Below are positions 31,200 through 40,454 of a DNA stretch of 64,000 nucleotides, piece by piece. Numbering within the stretch: position 1 is the stretch's first letter; every line of letters begins with the position of its first letter. This DNA is from Actinomycetales bacterium Actino_02 (GTDB lineage: Bacteria > Actinomycetota > Actinomycetes > Propionibacteriales > Propionibacteriaceae), in contig LUYM01000023.1 of NCBI GenBank assembly GCA_001603275.1, forward strand, positions 162,838 through 226,837, in the 5' to 3' direction. The notes under the pieces are model-generated. The model did no database searches. It saw only the letters and a program-made list of their open reading frames with translations, and had not been told where the DNA came from. The position numbers and the translations under genes were made by a program.

Positions 31200-32118
31200 T
31201 TCCGTGGACGAGTTCTCGCTCAGCGGCGTCCGCACCGGGCCTTTCGTGGCCGGCGAGCGGGCCACCTTCACCGACGCCAAGGGACGTCACCACTCAGTGC
31301 GGCTCACCCCGGGTGCCATGTTCCACACCACCAAGGGCGGGTTGGCCCACGACGACGTCATCGGACAGCCGGAGGGCTGCGTGGTGCGGTCGGTCGGGGG
31401 AGCGTCCTACCTGGTGTTTCGGCAGTTGCTGGAGGAGTTCACAGTCACCATGCCGCGTGGGGCAGCGGTGGTGTACCCGAAGGATGCCGCACACATCCTG
31501 GTGCAGACCGACATCTTTCCCGGTGCCCGGGTGCTGGAGGCCGGTGCCGGCTCGGGTGCACTGACCATGTTCCTGCTGCGTGCGGTTGGCCCGACCGGCA
31601 AGGTCTACTCCTACGAGCGCCGCGAAGACTTCGCGAAGATCGCCCAGCGCAACGTCGAGACGTTCTTCGGCGGACCGCACCCGGCCTGGACGCTTCAGGT
31701 GGGTGACCTGGTCGAAACGATCAGTGATGATCCCATCGACCGGGCTGTGCTGGACATGTTGGCTCCGTGGGAGTGCATCGACGCGGTCGGCGCTCGACTG
31801 GTCCCCGGCGGCATGCTGTGCTGCTACGTGGCCACCACCACTCAGCTCGGACGCACCGTCGAGACGTTGAGAGTCCATGGTGGCTTCACCGAGCCAATGG
31901 CCCGTGAGTACTCCGCGCGGGACTGGCATGCCGAGGGCCTGGCGATTCGTCCGGGGCATTCGACCAGCGGCCACACCGGCTTCTTGATCTTCACCCGTCG
32001 GCTCGCCGACGGCGTGGCCGCACCCGCGCGCAAGCGGCGTCCGGCACCGGGTGCCTATGGGCCGGACTATTCCGGTCCTCGTCCGGCCGGAGTCGATCCG
32101 ACCGAGACCGCCGAGTAG
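31192..32118 (+). CDS. trmI: tRNA (adenine-58-N1)-methyltransferase TrmI
   Basis: 308 residues from GTG at 31192. It forms m1A58 in the T loop of tRNAs and is a tetramer in characterised homologues. The N-terminal beta domain (ERATFTDAKGRHHSV, MFHTTKGGLAHDDVIG) is followed by the Rossmann domain. The SAM-binding motif is ARVLEAGAGSGALTMFLLRA, and YSYERREDFAKIAQRNVE follows. DMLAPWECID is the substrate-side motif. The start lies inside the end of the upstream lipoprotein gene, so translation may be coupled. A basic, low-complexity tail ends the protein. Confidence 0.93.
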   Translation: MADSVDEFSLSGVRTGPFVAGERATFTDAKGRHHSVRLTPGAMFHTTKGGLAHDDVIGQPEGCVVRSVGGASYLVFRQLLEEFTVTMPRGAAVVYPKDAAHILVQTDIFPGARVLEAGAGSGALTMFLLRAVGPTGKVYSYERREDFAKIAQRNVETFFGGPHPAWTLQVGDLVETISDDPIDRAVLDMLAPWECIDAVGARLVPGGMLCCYVATTTQLGRTVETLRVHGGFTEPMAREYSARDWHAEGLAIRPGHSTSGHTGFLIFTRRLADGVAAPARKRRPAPGAYGPDYSGPRPAGVDPTETAE

Positions 32119-32161
32119 GCCCAACGAGGGTGTGGGGCGCCCGGCGACGCAGCCGGGCCAG

Positions 32162-32167
32162 TAGGCT
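32162..32167 (+). promoter_or_regulatory. putative -10 element (TAGGCT) for tyrA-cmk
   Basis: TAGGCT lies 40 bases before the tyrA GTG. The resulting leader carries the ribosome binding site GGAGAGG. Confidence 0.4.
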
Positions 32168-32207
32168 CTGGGGCTGGGTCGCGGGCCGCGTCCCGGAGAG
32201 GTCAGCA

Positions 32208-33290
32208 GTGAGCGAGCGCGAGTTATCGCCAGCAGTAGTCATTGGCACCGGGCTGGTCGGAGCATCAGTGGCCCACGCCCTGACCCGGGCCGGGGTCGAG
32301 GTACACCTGATCGATCAGGCCCCCAGCCACGCCCAGGTGGCCGCCTCCCGCGGTGCCGGCACCGTGGAGCCTGCCGACCCGGCCGGCGTCCGGTTGGTGG
32401 TCGTCGCCGTGCCCCCGGACGCGCTGGCCCCGGTGATTGCTGACGCCCTGGACCGCTACCCACAGGCCACTGTGACCGACGTGGGCTCGGTGAAGGGCAC
32501 CGTGCTGGGCACCTTGCGCGGGCGCGTCGCCGACCTGTCCCGCTACGTCGGCTCGCATCCGATGGCCGGCTCGCAGCGGGTCGGCCCGCTGACCGCCAAC
32601 GCCGAGCTGTTCGTCGACCGGACTTGGGTGATCACGCCGCACGACACGTCCGCCGCGCACGCCGTCTTGGACGTGCAAGAGCTGGCGAACCTTTGCGGAG
32701 CCCGCCGGGTGACCATGGGCGCCGCGCACCATGACGAAGCCGTGGCCCAGGTGTCGCATCTGCCGCATCTGGTGTCGGTGCTGATGGCCGGCAGCCTCAC
32801 CCGCGTGCCCGCCGAGCACCTGCGCCTCGCCGGGCAGGGACTGCGCGACGTGACCCGGATCGCCGGATCGGACCCACAGCTGTGGAGCCAGATCATCACG
32901 GCGAACTCGACTGCCGTGCTTCATGAGCTTCGCTTGCTGCGCGATGAGCTGTCTGAGCTGGTCGACCAGTTCAACGATCCAGGCGCCTTGGCCGCTGCGC
33001 TCGAGCGAGGCCTGGACGGCACCCGAGCGCTGCCCGGCAAGCACGGCCTGAGCGCCACCAGCTATGCCCGGGTGGTCGTCGAGATCCCCGACACCCCTGG
33101 CGCTCTGGCAACGCTCTTCGCCGACATTCAAGCGGCCGGGGTCAACATCGAAGACCTGTCCATCGACCACGACCAGGAGCGCGAGGTCGGCTGGCTGGCC
33201 GTCCAGGTCGCACCCCAGCGCGCCGACGAGTTGGCGGCGGCCATGACCGCTGCCGGCTGGGTCGTCCGAGACCGCGAACCGCAAGCCTAG
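32208..33290 (+). CDS. tyrA: prephenate dehydrogenase with ACT domain
   Basis: 360 residues. It oxidatively decarboxylates prephenate to 4-hydroxyphenylpyruvate for tyrosine. The Rossmann domain shows VVIGTGLVGASVAHAL. The catalytic region has VTDVGSVKG, SHPMAGSQRVGP and the active-site His in MGAAHHDEAVAQVSHLPHL. A C-terminal ACT domain (about 285-350; ARVVVEIPDTPGALATLFAD) suggests feedback control by an amino acid. GTG at 32208 is chosen because GGAGAGG lies 6 bases before it. cmk follows after 7 bases. Confidence 0.93.
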   Translation: MSERELSPAVVIGTGLVGASVAHALTRAGVEVHLIDQAPSHAQVAASRGAGTVEPADPAGVRLVVVAVPPDALAPVIADALDRYPQATVTDVGSVKGTVLGTLRGRVADLSRYVGSHPMAGSQRVGPLTANAELFVDRTWVITPHDTSAAHAVLDVQELANLCGARRVTMGAAHHDEAVAQVSHLPHLVSVLMAGSLTRVPAEHLRLAGQGLRDVTRIAGSDPQLWSQIITANSTAVLHELRLLRDELSELVDQFNDPGALAAALERGLDGTRALPGKHGLSATSYARVVVEIPDTPGALATLFADIQAAGVNIEDLSIDHDQEREVGWLAVQVAPQRADELAAAMTAAGWVVRDREPQA

Positions 33291-33297
33291 GAGGAAC

Positions 33298-33969
33298 ATG
33301 TCCAGCGAACGCCTGGTGATCGCCATCGACGGGCCGAGTGGCTCGGGCAAGTCGTCCACCTCGAAGGGGGTGGCCCGAGCGCTCGGGCTGGCCTACCTCG
33401 ACACCGGTGCCATGTACCGAGCAGTGACCTGCGCCTACCTGGATGCCGGCGTGGACCCGTCCGACGAGGCCGGTGTGATCCGGGAGACCTTGGCTGCCGA
33501 TCTGCAGATCAGCACCGACCCTGATGTCGAGCAGGTGCTGGTGAACGGTGCCGACGTGACCACCCGCATTCGCGAGCCCGAGGTGTCGGCGAAGGTCAGT
33601 GCGGTCTCGACCGTGGCGCAGTGCCGGGCGAACCTGGTAGCGCGACAGCGAGCGATCATCGAGGCCGCTGCCCACGGAATCGTCGCCGAAGGCCGCGACA
33701 TCACCACTGTGGTTACTCCGGATGCGGACGTCCGGCTGCTACTCACCGCCGACCCGGAAATCCGGATGGCTCGCCGCAAGGCCGAGCTGGGCGACAAGGT
33801 GGACGCCGGCCAGCTGGCCGATCAGGTGCTGCGCCGCGATGCCGACGACTCCAAGCTGGTGAACTTCACCACGGCTGCCGATGGGGTCACCCACCTGGAC
33901 TGCACCTACCTGAATCTGGAAGAGACGATCGCCGCCGTGCTGGACCTGGTGGCCTCGGTTCGAGGCTGA
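33298..33969 (+). CDS. cmk: cytidylate kinase
   Basis: 223 residues. It phosphorylates CMP and dCMP. The P-loop is [31 protein letters not shown] binds the nucleotide, and [18 protein letters not shown] and RRDADDSK are the CMP-binding and lid motifs. A near-perfect ribosome binding site (AGGAGG) precedes the ATG. Its neighbours tyrA and der are the usual ones in actinobacteria. Confidence 0.96.
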   Translation: MSSERLVIAIDGPSGSGKSSTSKGVARALGLAYLDTGAMYRAVTCAYLDAGVDPSDEAGVIRETLAADLQISTDPDVEQVLVNGADVTTRIREPEVSAKVSAVSTVAQCRANLVARQRAIIEAAAHGIVAEGRDITTVVTPDADVRLLLTADPEIRMARRKAELGDKVDAGQLADQVLRRDADDSKLVNFTTAADGVTHLDCTYLNLEETIAAVLDLVASVRG

Positions 33970-33996
33970 CTTTTCCGGCTCGGCACGCCGCTGCGG

Positions 33997-34002
33997 TACT
34001 CT
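33997..34002 (+). promoter_or_regulatory. putative -10 element (TACTCT) for der
   Basis: TACTCT lies in the 64-base cmk-der gap, 31 bases before the der ATG; GAAGGGAT serves as ribosome binding site. Confidence 0.35.
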
Positions 34003-34033
34003 GGCTGGTCGCAGCCGAAGGGATCAGCCACCG

Positions 34034-35380
34034 ATGACAAACGAAACCGAATCGACCACCGTGCCCGTGGTGGCCGTCGTCGGGCGTCCCAATGTCGGCA
34101 AATCGATGTTGGTGAACCGAATCATCGGCCGCCGCGAGGCCGTCGTCCAGGATCTGCCCGGGGTCACTCGTGACCGGGTCAGCTACGACGCTGAATGGAA
34201 TGGACGCCAGTTCGTCATCGTCGACACCGGCGGCTGGGCCCCTGACGCCAAGGGCATGGCTGCGCAGATCGCCGAGCAGGCCGAGCTGGCCATCGCCGCC
34301 GCCGATGTCGTGCTGTTCGTCGTGGACGCGCACGTGGGTACCCAGGATGTCGATGAGGCAGTCGTCGGCGTGCTGCGGCGCAGCAAGAAGCCGGTCGTCC
34401 TGGCCGCCAACAAGGTCGACGATCAGCGCCAGGAGGCCGACGCCGCCGCCATGTGGAATCTCGGGCTGGGGGAACCGCATCCGGTCTCGGCCATGCACGG
34501 CCGCGGCACCGGAGACTTGCTCGACGCTCTGCTCGACGTCCTGCCCGACGCACCCGCCTTCGCCGAGCAGGAGATCGGCGGCCCGCGCCGGGTGGCCATC
34601 ATTGGTCGTCCCAATGTCGGTAAGTCGTCACTGCTGAACCGGGTGGCCAAGGCCAACCGGGTCGTCGTCGACAACGTCGCAGGCACCACGGTCGACCCGG
34701 TGGACGAGCTGGTCCAGGTCGGTCAGATCACCTATCGCTTCATCGACACCGCCGGCCTTCGTCGCCGAGTCAAGGAAGCCTCCGGGCACGAGTACTACGC
34801 CTCGCTGCGCACCCAAGGCGCCATCGAGCGGGCCGAGGTGTGCGTGGTGGTGCTGGACGCCTCGGAGACCATCAGCGACCAGGATCTGCGGATCCTGACC
34901 ATGGTCGAGGAGGCCGGCAAGGCTCTGGTGATCGCCTACAACAAGTGGGACCTCACCGACGACGAGCGCCGCCACTACCTCAATCGTGAGATTGAGCAGG
35001 ACATCCGGGCCTTCGCCTGGGCGCCCAGCGTGAACATCTCCGCACTGACCGGACGCAACGTCGACCGGCTCTCCGGCGCGATCGAGGAGGCCTTGGAGGG
35101 CTGGGAGACCCGAATCTCCACCGGCAAGCTGAACGCCTTCCTCGGCCGCCTGGCCGCGGCCCACCCGCACCCGGTCCGCAGCGGCAAGCAGCCTCGGATC
35201 CTGTTCGGCACCCAGGCACAGAACTGCCCGCCGACCTTCGCCTTGTTCACCTCGGGTCAGTTCGACCCGCAGTACATCCGGTTCGTCGAGCGGCGGCTGC
35301 GGGAGGACTTCGGCTTCACCGGCACCCCGGTGCACGTCGAGGTCCGCGCCCGCGAGAAGCGCAAGAACCGCGAGCGCTGA
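34034..35380 (+). CDS. der: ribosome biogenesis GTPase Der
   Basis: 448 residues. Der (EngA) has two tandem G domains and assists maturation of the 50S subunit. Both P-loops are intact: [16 protein letters not shown] near residue 17 and [16 protein letters not shown] near residue 192. DTGGW and DTAGLRRR are the two G3 motifs, and ANKVD and NKWDL the two G4 motifs. A C-terminal KH-like domain (about 370-440) follows. The stop lies 6 bases from that of the convergent membrane-protein gene. Confidence 0.96.
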   Translation: MTNETESTTVPVVAVVGRPNVGKSMLVNRIIGRREAVVQDLPGVTRDRVSYDAEWNGRQFVIVDTGGWAPDAKGMAAQIAEQAELAIAAADVVLFVVDAHVGTQDVDEAVVGVLRRSKKPVVLAANKVDDQRQEADAAAMWNLGLGEPHPVSAMHGRGTGDLLDALLDVLPDAPAFAEQEIGGPRRVAIIGRPNVGKSSLLNRVAKANRVVVDNVAGTTVDPVDELVQVGQITYRFIDTAGLRRRVKEASGHEYYASLRTQGAIERAEVCVVVLDASETISDQDLRILTMVEEAGKALVIAYNKWDLTDDERRHYLNREIEQDIRAFAWAPSVNISALTGRNVDRLSGAIEEALEGWETRISTGKLNAFLGRLAAAHPHPVRSGKQPRILFGTQAQNCPPTFALFTSGQFDPQYIRFVERRLREDFGFTGTPVHVEVRAREKRKNRER

Positions 35381-35386
35381 CCGGCC

Positions 35387-36538
35387 TCAGCCCTGTGGGG
35401 GCTGAGGAGTCGTCGGCGGCTGCCACCCACCGTCCTGCGGAGGGTGTGGCGGCTGCGCCGGCGGGTAAGCCTGTCCCGGTTGGGGCGCTTGGGTCGGCGG
35501 GTAAGCCTGTCCCGGCTGTGGGGGATAGGGCTGGCCGTAGTACTGATTCGGCGCCGCGTAGTAGCCGCCCTGCGGCCCCGGCTGACCGTAGCCACCCCAA
35601 GCGGCAGCCGGCGGCAGCTCGGTGCGCCGCACCTGGTCGATGTACATGTAGGCGACGTAGCTGAACAGGAACGGCTGGGTCAGCAGCTGCACCAGAAGCT
35701 GGATGGTGATCGCGATCAGGTAGAGCGGCATCAGCAGCGACAGGTTCGAACCCAGATCGGCCGGGCTGTCGAAGCGCTGTGAGAAGCGTGCGCTCATCAG
35801 CGGCACCTGAGTGAGCGAGCTCGCCACCGAACCGATCACCCCGACCGCCAGGCTGGCGACCATGTAGTAGCCGAACGTCCGCCAGAAGGCGCCACGGGTG
35901 ATGGTCCAGGAGCGCTTCATGCCATCGATGCCACCAACCTGCTCCAGGGCAATGGCAGGCACCGTGTACAGCAGCTTGACCTGGATGAAGATCGCCACCG
36001 GAATCAGGACGATGACCAGCAGGAAGATCAGGCCGGCGGAGCCGGCAGCGGCTCCGCCAGAACGTCCATTCAGGGCGCCGACCATCGAGATCGCCAGTGC
36101 CGCAATGATGGCGTAGACGACGAGAAGCGCACCGATGGCGATGGCGATCACCGGGGCCATCCGAGGCAGGAACCCCCTGGACCGATGCCACAGCCCGTTG
36201 AGATCCGGACGCTGGCCTTGAGCGATCTCGTAGGCGGCCAGGGTCGACATGCCCTGTGCCTTGAGATACGACAAGGCAACCACAACGCCGCCGGCAATCC
36301 CGACGACGATCATGGCGATGATCAGCGGGGCAGAGCCTCTCGGATCAGCCACGACGCCGACGGCCAGGCTGACGCCCAGCAGGACGACGATCACGGCGTA
36401 GGCCAGGGTGACAAGAGTGGGCAGCAGCGAGATCAGAATCAGCAGTCCGAAGCGCTGCTTGAGTGCAGTGAAGCTCCCAGCGAAGACGCCGGTCAGATCC
36501 ATCGGGCTGGGGCGGAGCATTGGGGTAGGTGCGAGCAC
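35387..36538 (-). CDS. multi-span membrane protein with a proline/glutamine/tyrosine-rich C-terminal tail
   Basis: 383 residues. The first 300 hold about six hydrophobic helices in a pattern like the glycerophosphoryl diester phosphodiesterase membrane domain or DUF7544-type proteins. One short segment reads GGIDGMKRSWTITRGAFWRTF. The last 75 residues are a low-complexity cytoplasmic-type tail with PYPPQPGQAYPP repeats. Function unknown. A minus-strand TAGGCT at 36546-36551 lies 7 bases before the GTG at 36538, which supports that start and a leaderless message; in-frame ATGs at 36520 and 36502 are alternatives. Confidence 0.75.
   Translation of the reverse strand: MLAPTPMLRPSPMDLTGVFAGSFTALKQRFGLLILISLLPTLVTLAYAVIVVLLGVSLAVGVVADPRGSAPLIIAMIVVGIAGGVVVALSYLKAQGMSTLAAYEIAQGQRPDLNGLWHRSRGFLPRMAPVIAIAIGALLVVYAIIAALAISMVGALNGRSGGAAAGSAGLIFLLVIVLIPVAIFIQVKLLYTVPAIALEQVGGIDGMKRSWTITRGAFWRTFGYYMVASLAVGVIGSVASSLTQVPLMSARFSQRFDSPADLGSNLSLLMPLYLIAITIQLLVQLLTQPFLFSYVAYMYIDQVRRTELPPAAAWGGYGQPGPQGGYYAAPNQYYGQPYPPQPGQAYPPTQAPQPGQAYPPAQPPHPPQDGGWQPPTTPQPPQG
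35460..35515 (-). repeat. tandem 36-base repeat coding for PGQAYPP units
   Basis: The segment GCGGGTAAGCCTGTCCCGG occurs twice with a 36-base spacing (first copy from about 35461, second from about 35497). It encodes two copies of a 12-residue unit with PGQAYPP at its core in the tail of the membrane protein. Confidence 0.7.
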
Positions 36539-36545
36539 GCGTCCG

Positions 36546-36551
36546 AGCCTA
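36546..36551 (-). promoter_or_regulatory. putative -10 element (TAGGCT on the minus strand)
   Basis: On the minus strand TAGGCT ends 7 bases before the GTG at 36538 of the membrane-protein gene, giving the same leaderless geometry as metH and fmt. Confidence 0.4.
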
Positions 36552-36584
36552 ACGCCGCCGGGTGAAGACGGTGAGGAAATCCCG

Positions 36585-37061
36585 CTAGACCGTACGGGGA
36601 ACCTTGCCGAAGAACTTCAGCACCCCGCACATGAACTTGTGCCCACCGTCGGCGGCCGGATCGAACATCAGCGGGCAGCCTCCGTCGATTACGGTCAGGC
36701 CGTGCTCACGTCCGTAGGCGGCGGCGGCCGGGTCGACGCTGCCGGCGTCGACCGAGCGGTGCATCCAGACCTTCTTGATGCCGGCGGCCACAGCCTGCTC
36801 AACGGTGGCCTTGGCGTACTTCGGGCTGGTGCCGATCACCACGGCCTCGACACCGCCGGGGATGCTGGCCAAATCGGGGTAGCAGGGCCTGTCGCCGATC
36901 ATGGTGGCGTTCGGGTTCACCGGAAACACCTCGAAGCCCCGCTCGAGGAGCCTCTCGTAGACGGCATTGCTGCCGTGGCCGGCCGGGTTGCGGGAGACCC
37001 CGGTGACGGCGATTCGTTTGCTGGCCAGAAAGTCCGCGGCCGCGTCAGCGAGCTTGATCAT
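36585..37061 (-). CDS. CoA-binding domain protein (YccU-like)
   Basis: 158 residues. A single Rossmann-type CoA-binding domain: KRIAVTGVSRNPAGHGSNAV, VFPVNPNATMIGDRPCYPDL, VEAVVIGTSPKYAKATVEQAV and VWMHRSV are typical of COG1832. These proteins bind coenzyme A; their role in metabolism is unclear. The ATG at 37061 is preceded by GAGAGGA, and a TACGCT -10-like element lies 20 bases further up. The reading frame stays open upstream, but it would cross the tRNA gene. Confidence 0.85.
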   Translation of the reverse strand: MIKLADAAADFLASKRIAVTGVSRNPAGHGSNAVYERLLERGFEVFPVNPNATMIGDRPCYPDLASIPGGVEAVVIGTSPKYAKATVEQAVAAGIKKVWMHRSVDAGSVDPAAAAYGREHGLTVIDGGCPLMFDPAADGGHKFMCGVLKFFGKVPRTV

Positions 37062-37146
37062 GATCGTCCTCTCCAGTTCGAAGCGTAGGAGGATCCGACC
37101 TGCCGCGCTGCCGAATCGGACGGTTCGGCCCCGCCGCGCGTCCGCT

Positions 37147-37176
37147 TTGAGGACGGGCTCGCCGAGCGTGTAGGGT
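37147..37176 (+). promoter_or_regulatory. putative promoter of tRNA-Pro
   Basis: TTGAGG at 37147-37152 and TAGGGT at 37171-37176 are separated by 18 bases, a good match to a vegetative actinobacterial promoter. The tRNA begins 25 bases after the -10. Confidence 0.5.
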
Positions 37177-37201
37177 AACCACTCGGGGTTCGCCCCAGAA
37201 G

Positions 37202-37275
<74 letters not shown>

Positions 37276-37346
37276 CCGTTGAATTGCCTTGTCAGAGGCT
37301 GTTTGTGGGCTGAAGCTCAGAGGCACTTCAGTGCCTTTCAGCTCGC

Positions 37347-40300
37347 TCACCCTTGCTCGCAGCCGGACTCCCTCGGTGACAGGTCCATCTGCGCCCAGGA
37401 CAAGTCTCTGCCAGCCCCTGCGTAACGGACGAGTTCACTCTGGCGGGGCTGCCCCAGTACAAGCCGGTACGCGCCGACACTTCGCAGCAAGCGTTGGTAC
37501 CTCACGGCTTCAAGACTCAGTGGGAAGGCGGCCACGTAGCGCTCGATCTTGTATCTGCCTGCGCCTGGGTATACCCAAAAGGGAACGAGCTCGTTGGCGG
37601 TACTCGGGCGCTGCGCGGCCGCAGCGTCGAACATCGCTGCCCAGGGGTCCTCGGTGTCACCGAGAACGGCGGCCGCGTGGTCCAGCGCGACGTTGCGCCT
37701 GATGACATGGCCCTTGTAGCGGTGGACCCGCCCCTCTCGCTGTTCCAGGTCGACAGGGTTCGACGGCAGATTCCAGTGGACCACAGCGTGGCAATAGGGG
37801 TGGAAGTCGAGCCCTTCCTGTCCGACGCTTGTCGTCGCCAGCACGAACGGCCACCACGGCGAGTTGAAGGATCGTTGGATGTTGGTCTCGGTCTGCTCCA
37901 CCTGCTCGGAGTTGGTCTCTCGTCCGTAGCGTGCGGCGATGTGGGTGCGCACCGGCACACCTTCTTGCTTCATTGCGTCGCCATCGTGGGCGTAGCTCAC
38001 GACCCGTGGGGTCGCTGTGTGTGCAGAGGCGGCATCGGCCATCGCTTGGGCAAGCTGCGCCACCCGCTCGGCGCCGGTGGTCTGTTGCAAGCCTTCAATC
38101 TCAACCAGGACATGGGCGTACTCGTCCAGCGTCGCCTGAAGGTTGCCTTCCACGCAGTGCCGAAGCACAAGTCGCCGGTAGGTGTCGGGGTCCTCCTCGG
38201 CGCGCAGCATGGCGGCGATCTCGCGCCGATTGAATACTGATCGAAGCCCTTCCGCGACGTGATGCGCACCGACCGCCAGATCGTCTTCTGACACCTGCGC
38301 GCCGGCGGCCCGACGGAGGGCTCGATATGCGCACACTCCGGGCGCGGCAAGAGCCACATCGGTGAGCACGTCGAGAAGATCCTCGGGGAATCCTCTGAGT
38401 TCGGGAACAAGGGCACGTACCTGACGAGCCTGCTCGAGGTGTCTCTGATGCCCGCCGGCGGCCTGATCGGCATCCCTGTCGTTCACCACCTCCCCGAGAC
38501 CGTCAATGAGCCGTGCGAGGTCCGGTTCGAGGAGCAGGGGGGCCACCCAATACCAGCGAGGGTCCGTGCCCCCCGCCTCAGGCACGAAGTCGATCGCTGC
38601 CTCGATTCGAGCGCGGACTTGTGCCCGAATCACCTCCAGCGATACTCCCGGGGCTGACCCCATTCTGCGAAGCGCCGCCAGCGGATCGCCGAGGGCAGCG
38701 AGCCTGGGCAGCGGCAGCATGAGAATGAGCAAGGACATCGCGTCCGCCCGGCCGCCCGCGTTGATGCTCCACCTCAAGGGTTGAGCCCACTCTCGCTGAT
38801 ATTGGTCGCCCGCCTGCGCGTTGCGTTGCTCGAAGTCATAGCTCACCAAGGTGGCGATGGATCGAGGCACGGCCCGCCACGCGGAGAAGATGATCTCCTT
38901 GGTCAGGCCGTCCGCCTTCGCGAACGCCCCCGAGGGCGCGTAGTAGGGGAGCGACGGCGGGATCCATGCCACGTCGAATGCGCCCCGGTGGCGTAGCCGC
39001 GCGACCAACTCACCCATCTTGGCGTTCCCCAGGTCGATTTTGGAGTAGGTGGCGATGCGGTCCACGGGGAGCAGAGCGGAGGTTGCCTCCAGCATCGACA
39101 TGAGCTGGGCGTCGCCCGCCTCGGCGGCTCTTTCACACCTCCGTCCCACGTCGTAGCCGTCGAGGAAGCTCAGCGGGTAGGGCACCGATCGCCAGTACTC
39201 GAACGGATCCGCGGCACCTACGACCCGGGCGATCACCTGGCTCTCTTTCAGTCCGCGGACTTCCTGCGGACGGGGGAGGGTCACGGTTCTGCCGGCCACC
39301 GTGAGCATTCCCTCCCGGTCCTCGGACGCCGCCAGGCGCTCAGTGCGGCACATCATGGTGCGAAGCGTTTGCTCGAGTTCTGCCTTGGCGGCCTTCCCGG
39401 CCAACAGGTCGCCTCCGGGCAACATTGCGTCTCGAATGGAGGCAAGAAGCTGTCCTGCCCGCTCTCGCGTCGGGCTGTCGCTGAGTGCCCCTACCAACCA
39501 GCTGAACTCCTGGTGGTGCTGGTCTCCGCTCCCGTCTTCGGGGAGCGTGTACATCGCGTATGGCGTTGCAGAAAGCAGCAGGAGGCGGACGTCCTCGAAG
39601 CCGAACAGAGTCTTGGCGATCTCGGAGCCCTCGTTGTCGTCGTCGAGCACTTCCTTGAAGCGCTGAAACTCGTCGAGCACGATCAAGTCGGGCTCGAGGG
39701 CTCGGACGGAGGCGCGGGCGAGGATCTCACGCATCTGTCCGATCAGCGCCACACGACGCCCGTGGAGGTCGCCCAGATCGCGCCCGATCCGTCGCGACAT
39801 GCCCTGCATACACTGCTCGACAGCCCCCAGGAGGGGAACGTCGCCCACCTTCGTGCGCGATACCTCGTCCAGGAAGGCCGTCTGGATCGTTTGATCCAGG
39901 GCGCCCTGCCTCCACTTGTACTCGTTGCGGTAGTTCTCTGCTCCCTTGGAGAGGCGGAAGAACTCCACCCAGCCCTTGCCCGTCAGCCGCCGCCCGAAGT
40001 GAGCCTCCAGCATGCGGTGGATCACGATGCGCTCTTCGAAGGTTCCGCCGGCAGACCTCAAGCTGAGGGATGTGCCTGGAGTCAGGCTGAAGATGTTCAC
40101 GCGGTGTCCGTTCAGGGCGGCCGCCGCTGTTGCGAGCATCGTGAGCCGCCGGACGGGGGGTCGCTCGTAGTCACCGACGTTGAGGCGACTCAAATTCTGC
40201 TGGGCCAGTTGCGAGTTCGCGCAGACATAGATGATGTCGATGCGCCGGTCATGGTCGTCCCAGAGGTAGTCGATCGTCTTGGCGATGATTCCGCGAGCGA

Positions 40301-40454
40301 CGAGCGTCTTTCCGAGCCCGACCTCGTCTGCGACCAGGAAGCGCTTGCGCTCCCCGTGCCACAGCCGCTCGAACGCGTACTCGGCCGTGACTCGCTGGAA
40401 GTCCTTCAGGCGGGCGAACTCCGCAGCGACGTCCGGACGCTTGTCGCTGGTCAC
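37347..40454 (-). CDS. SF2 helicase-like ATPase of a putative defence operon
   Basis: 1035 residues. The N-terminal helicase domain has the P-loop ADEVGLGKT (residues 42-50), the Walker B box LIVLDEFQRF (Asp261-Glu262) and the motif LLLLSATPYAMY. About 500 residues of unassigned sequence separate it from the C-terminal helicase domain, with TSVGQEGLDFH and QREGRVHRYKGH near residues 875-910. The layout resembles SNF2-like or restriction-associated helicases that move along DNA. It is the last gene of an operon: its start overlaps the PLD gene stop by 4 bases. G+C looks lower than in the core genes. I do not recognise a named family member. Confidence 0.8.
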   Translation of the reverse strand: MTSDKRPDVAAEFARLKDFQRVTAEYAFERLWHGERKRFLVADEVGLGKTLVARGIIAKTIDYLWDDHDRRIDIIYVCANSQLAQQNLSRLNVGDYERPPVRRLTMLATAAAALNGHRVNIFSLTPGTSLSLRSAGGTFEERIVIHRMLEAHFGRRLTGKGWVEFFRLSKGAENYRNEYKWRQGALDQTIQTAFLDEVSRTKVGDVPLLGAVEQCMQGMSRRIGRDLGDLHGRRVALIGQMREILARASVRALEPDLIVLDEFQRFKEVLDDDNEGSEIAKTLFGFEDVRLLLLSATPYAMYTLPEDGSGDQHHQEFSWLVGALSDSPTRERAGQLLASIRDAMLPGGDLLAGKAAKAELEQTLRTMMCRTERLAASEDREGMLTVAGRTVTLPRPQEVRGLKESQVIARVVGAADPFEYWRSVPYPLSFLDGYDVGRRCERAAEAGDAQLMSMLEATSALLPVDRIATYSKIDLGNAKMGELVARLRHRGAFDVAWIPPSLPYYAPSGAFAKADGLTKEIIFSAWRAVPRSIATLVSYDFEQRNAQAGDQYQREWAQPLRWSINAGGRADAMSLLILMLPLPRLAALGDPLAALRRMGSAPGVSLEVIRAQVRARIEAAIDFVPEAGGTDPRWYWVAPLLLEPDLARLIDGLGEVVNDRDADQAAGGHQRHLEQARQVRALVPELRGFPEDLLDVLTDVALAAPGVCAYRALRRAAGAQVSEDDLAVGAHHVAEGLRSVFNRREIAAMLRAEEDPDTYRRLVLRHCVEGNLQATLDEYAHVLVEIEGLQQTTGAERVAQLAQAMADAASAHTATPRVVSYAHDGDAMKQEGVPVRTHIAARYGRETNSEQVEQTETNIQRSFNSPWWPFVLATTSVGQEGLDFHPYCHAVVHWNLPSNPVDLEQREGRVHRYKGHVIRRNVALDHAAAVLGDTEDPWAAMFDAAAAQRPSTANELVPFWVYPGAGRYKIERYVAAFPLSLEAVRYQRLLRSVGAYRLVLGQPRQSELVRYAGAGRDLSWAQMDLSPRESGCEQG

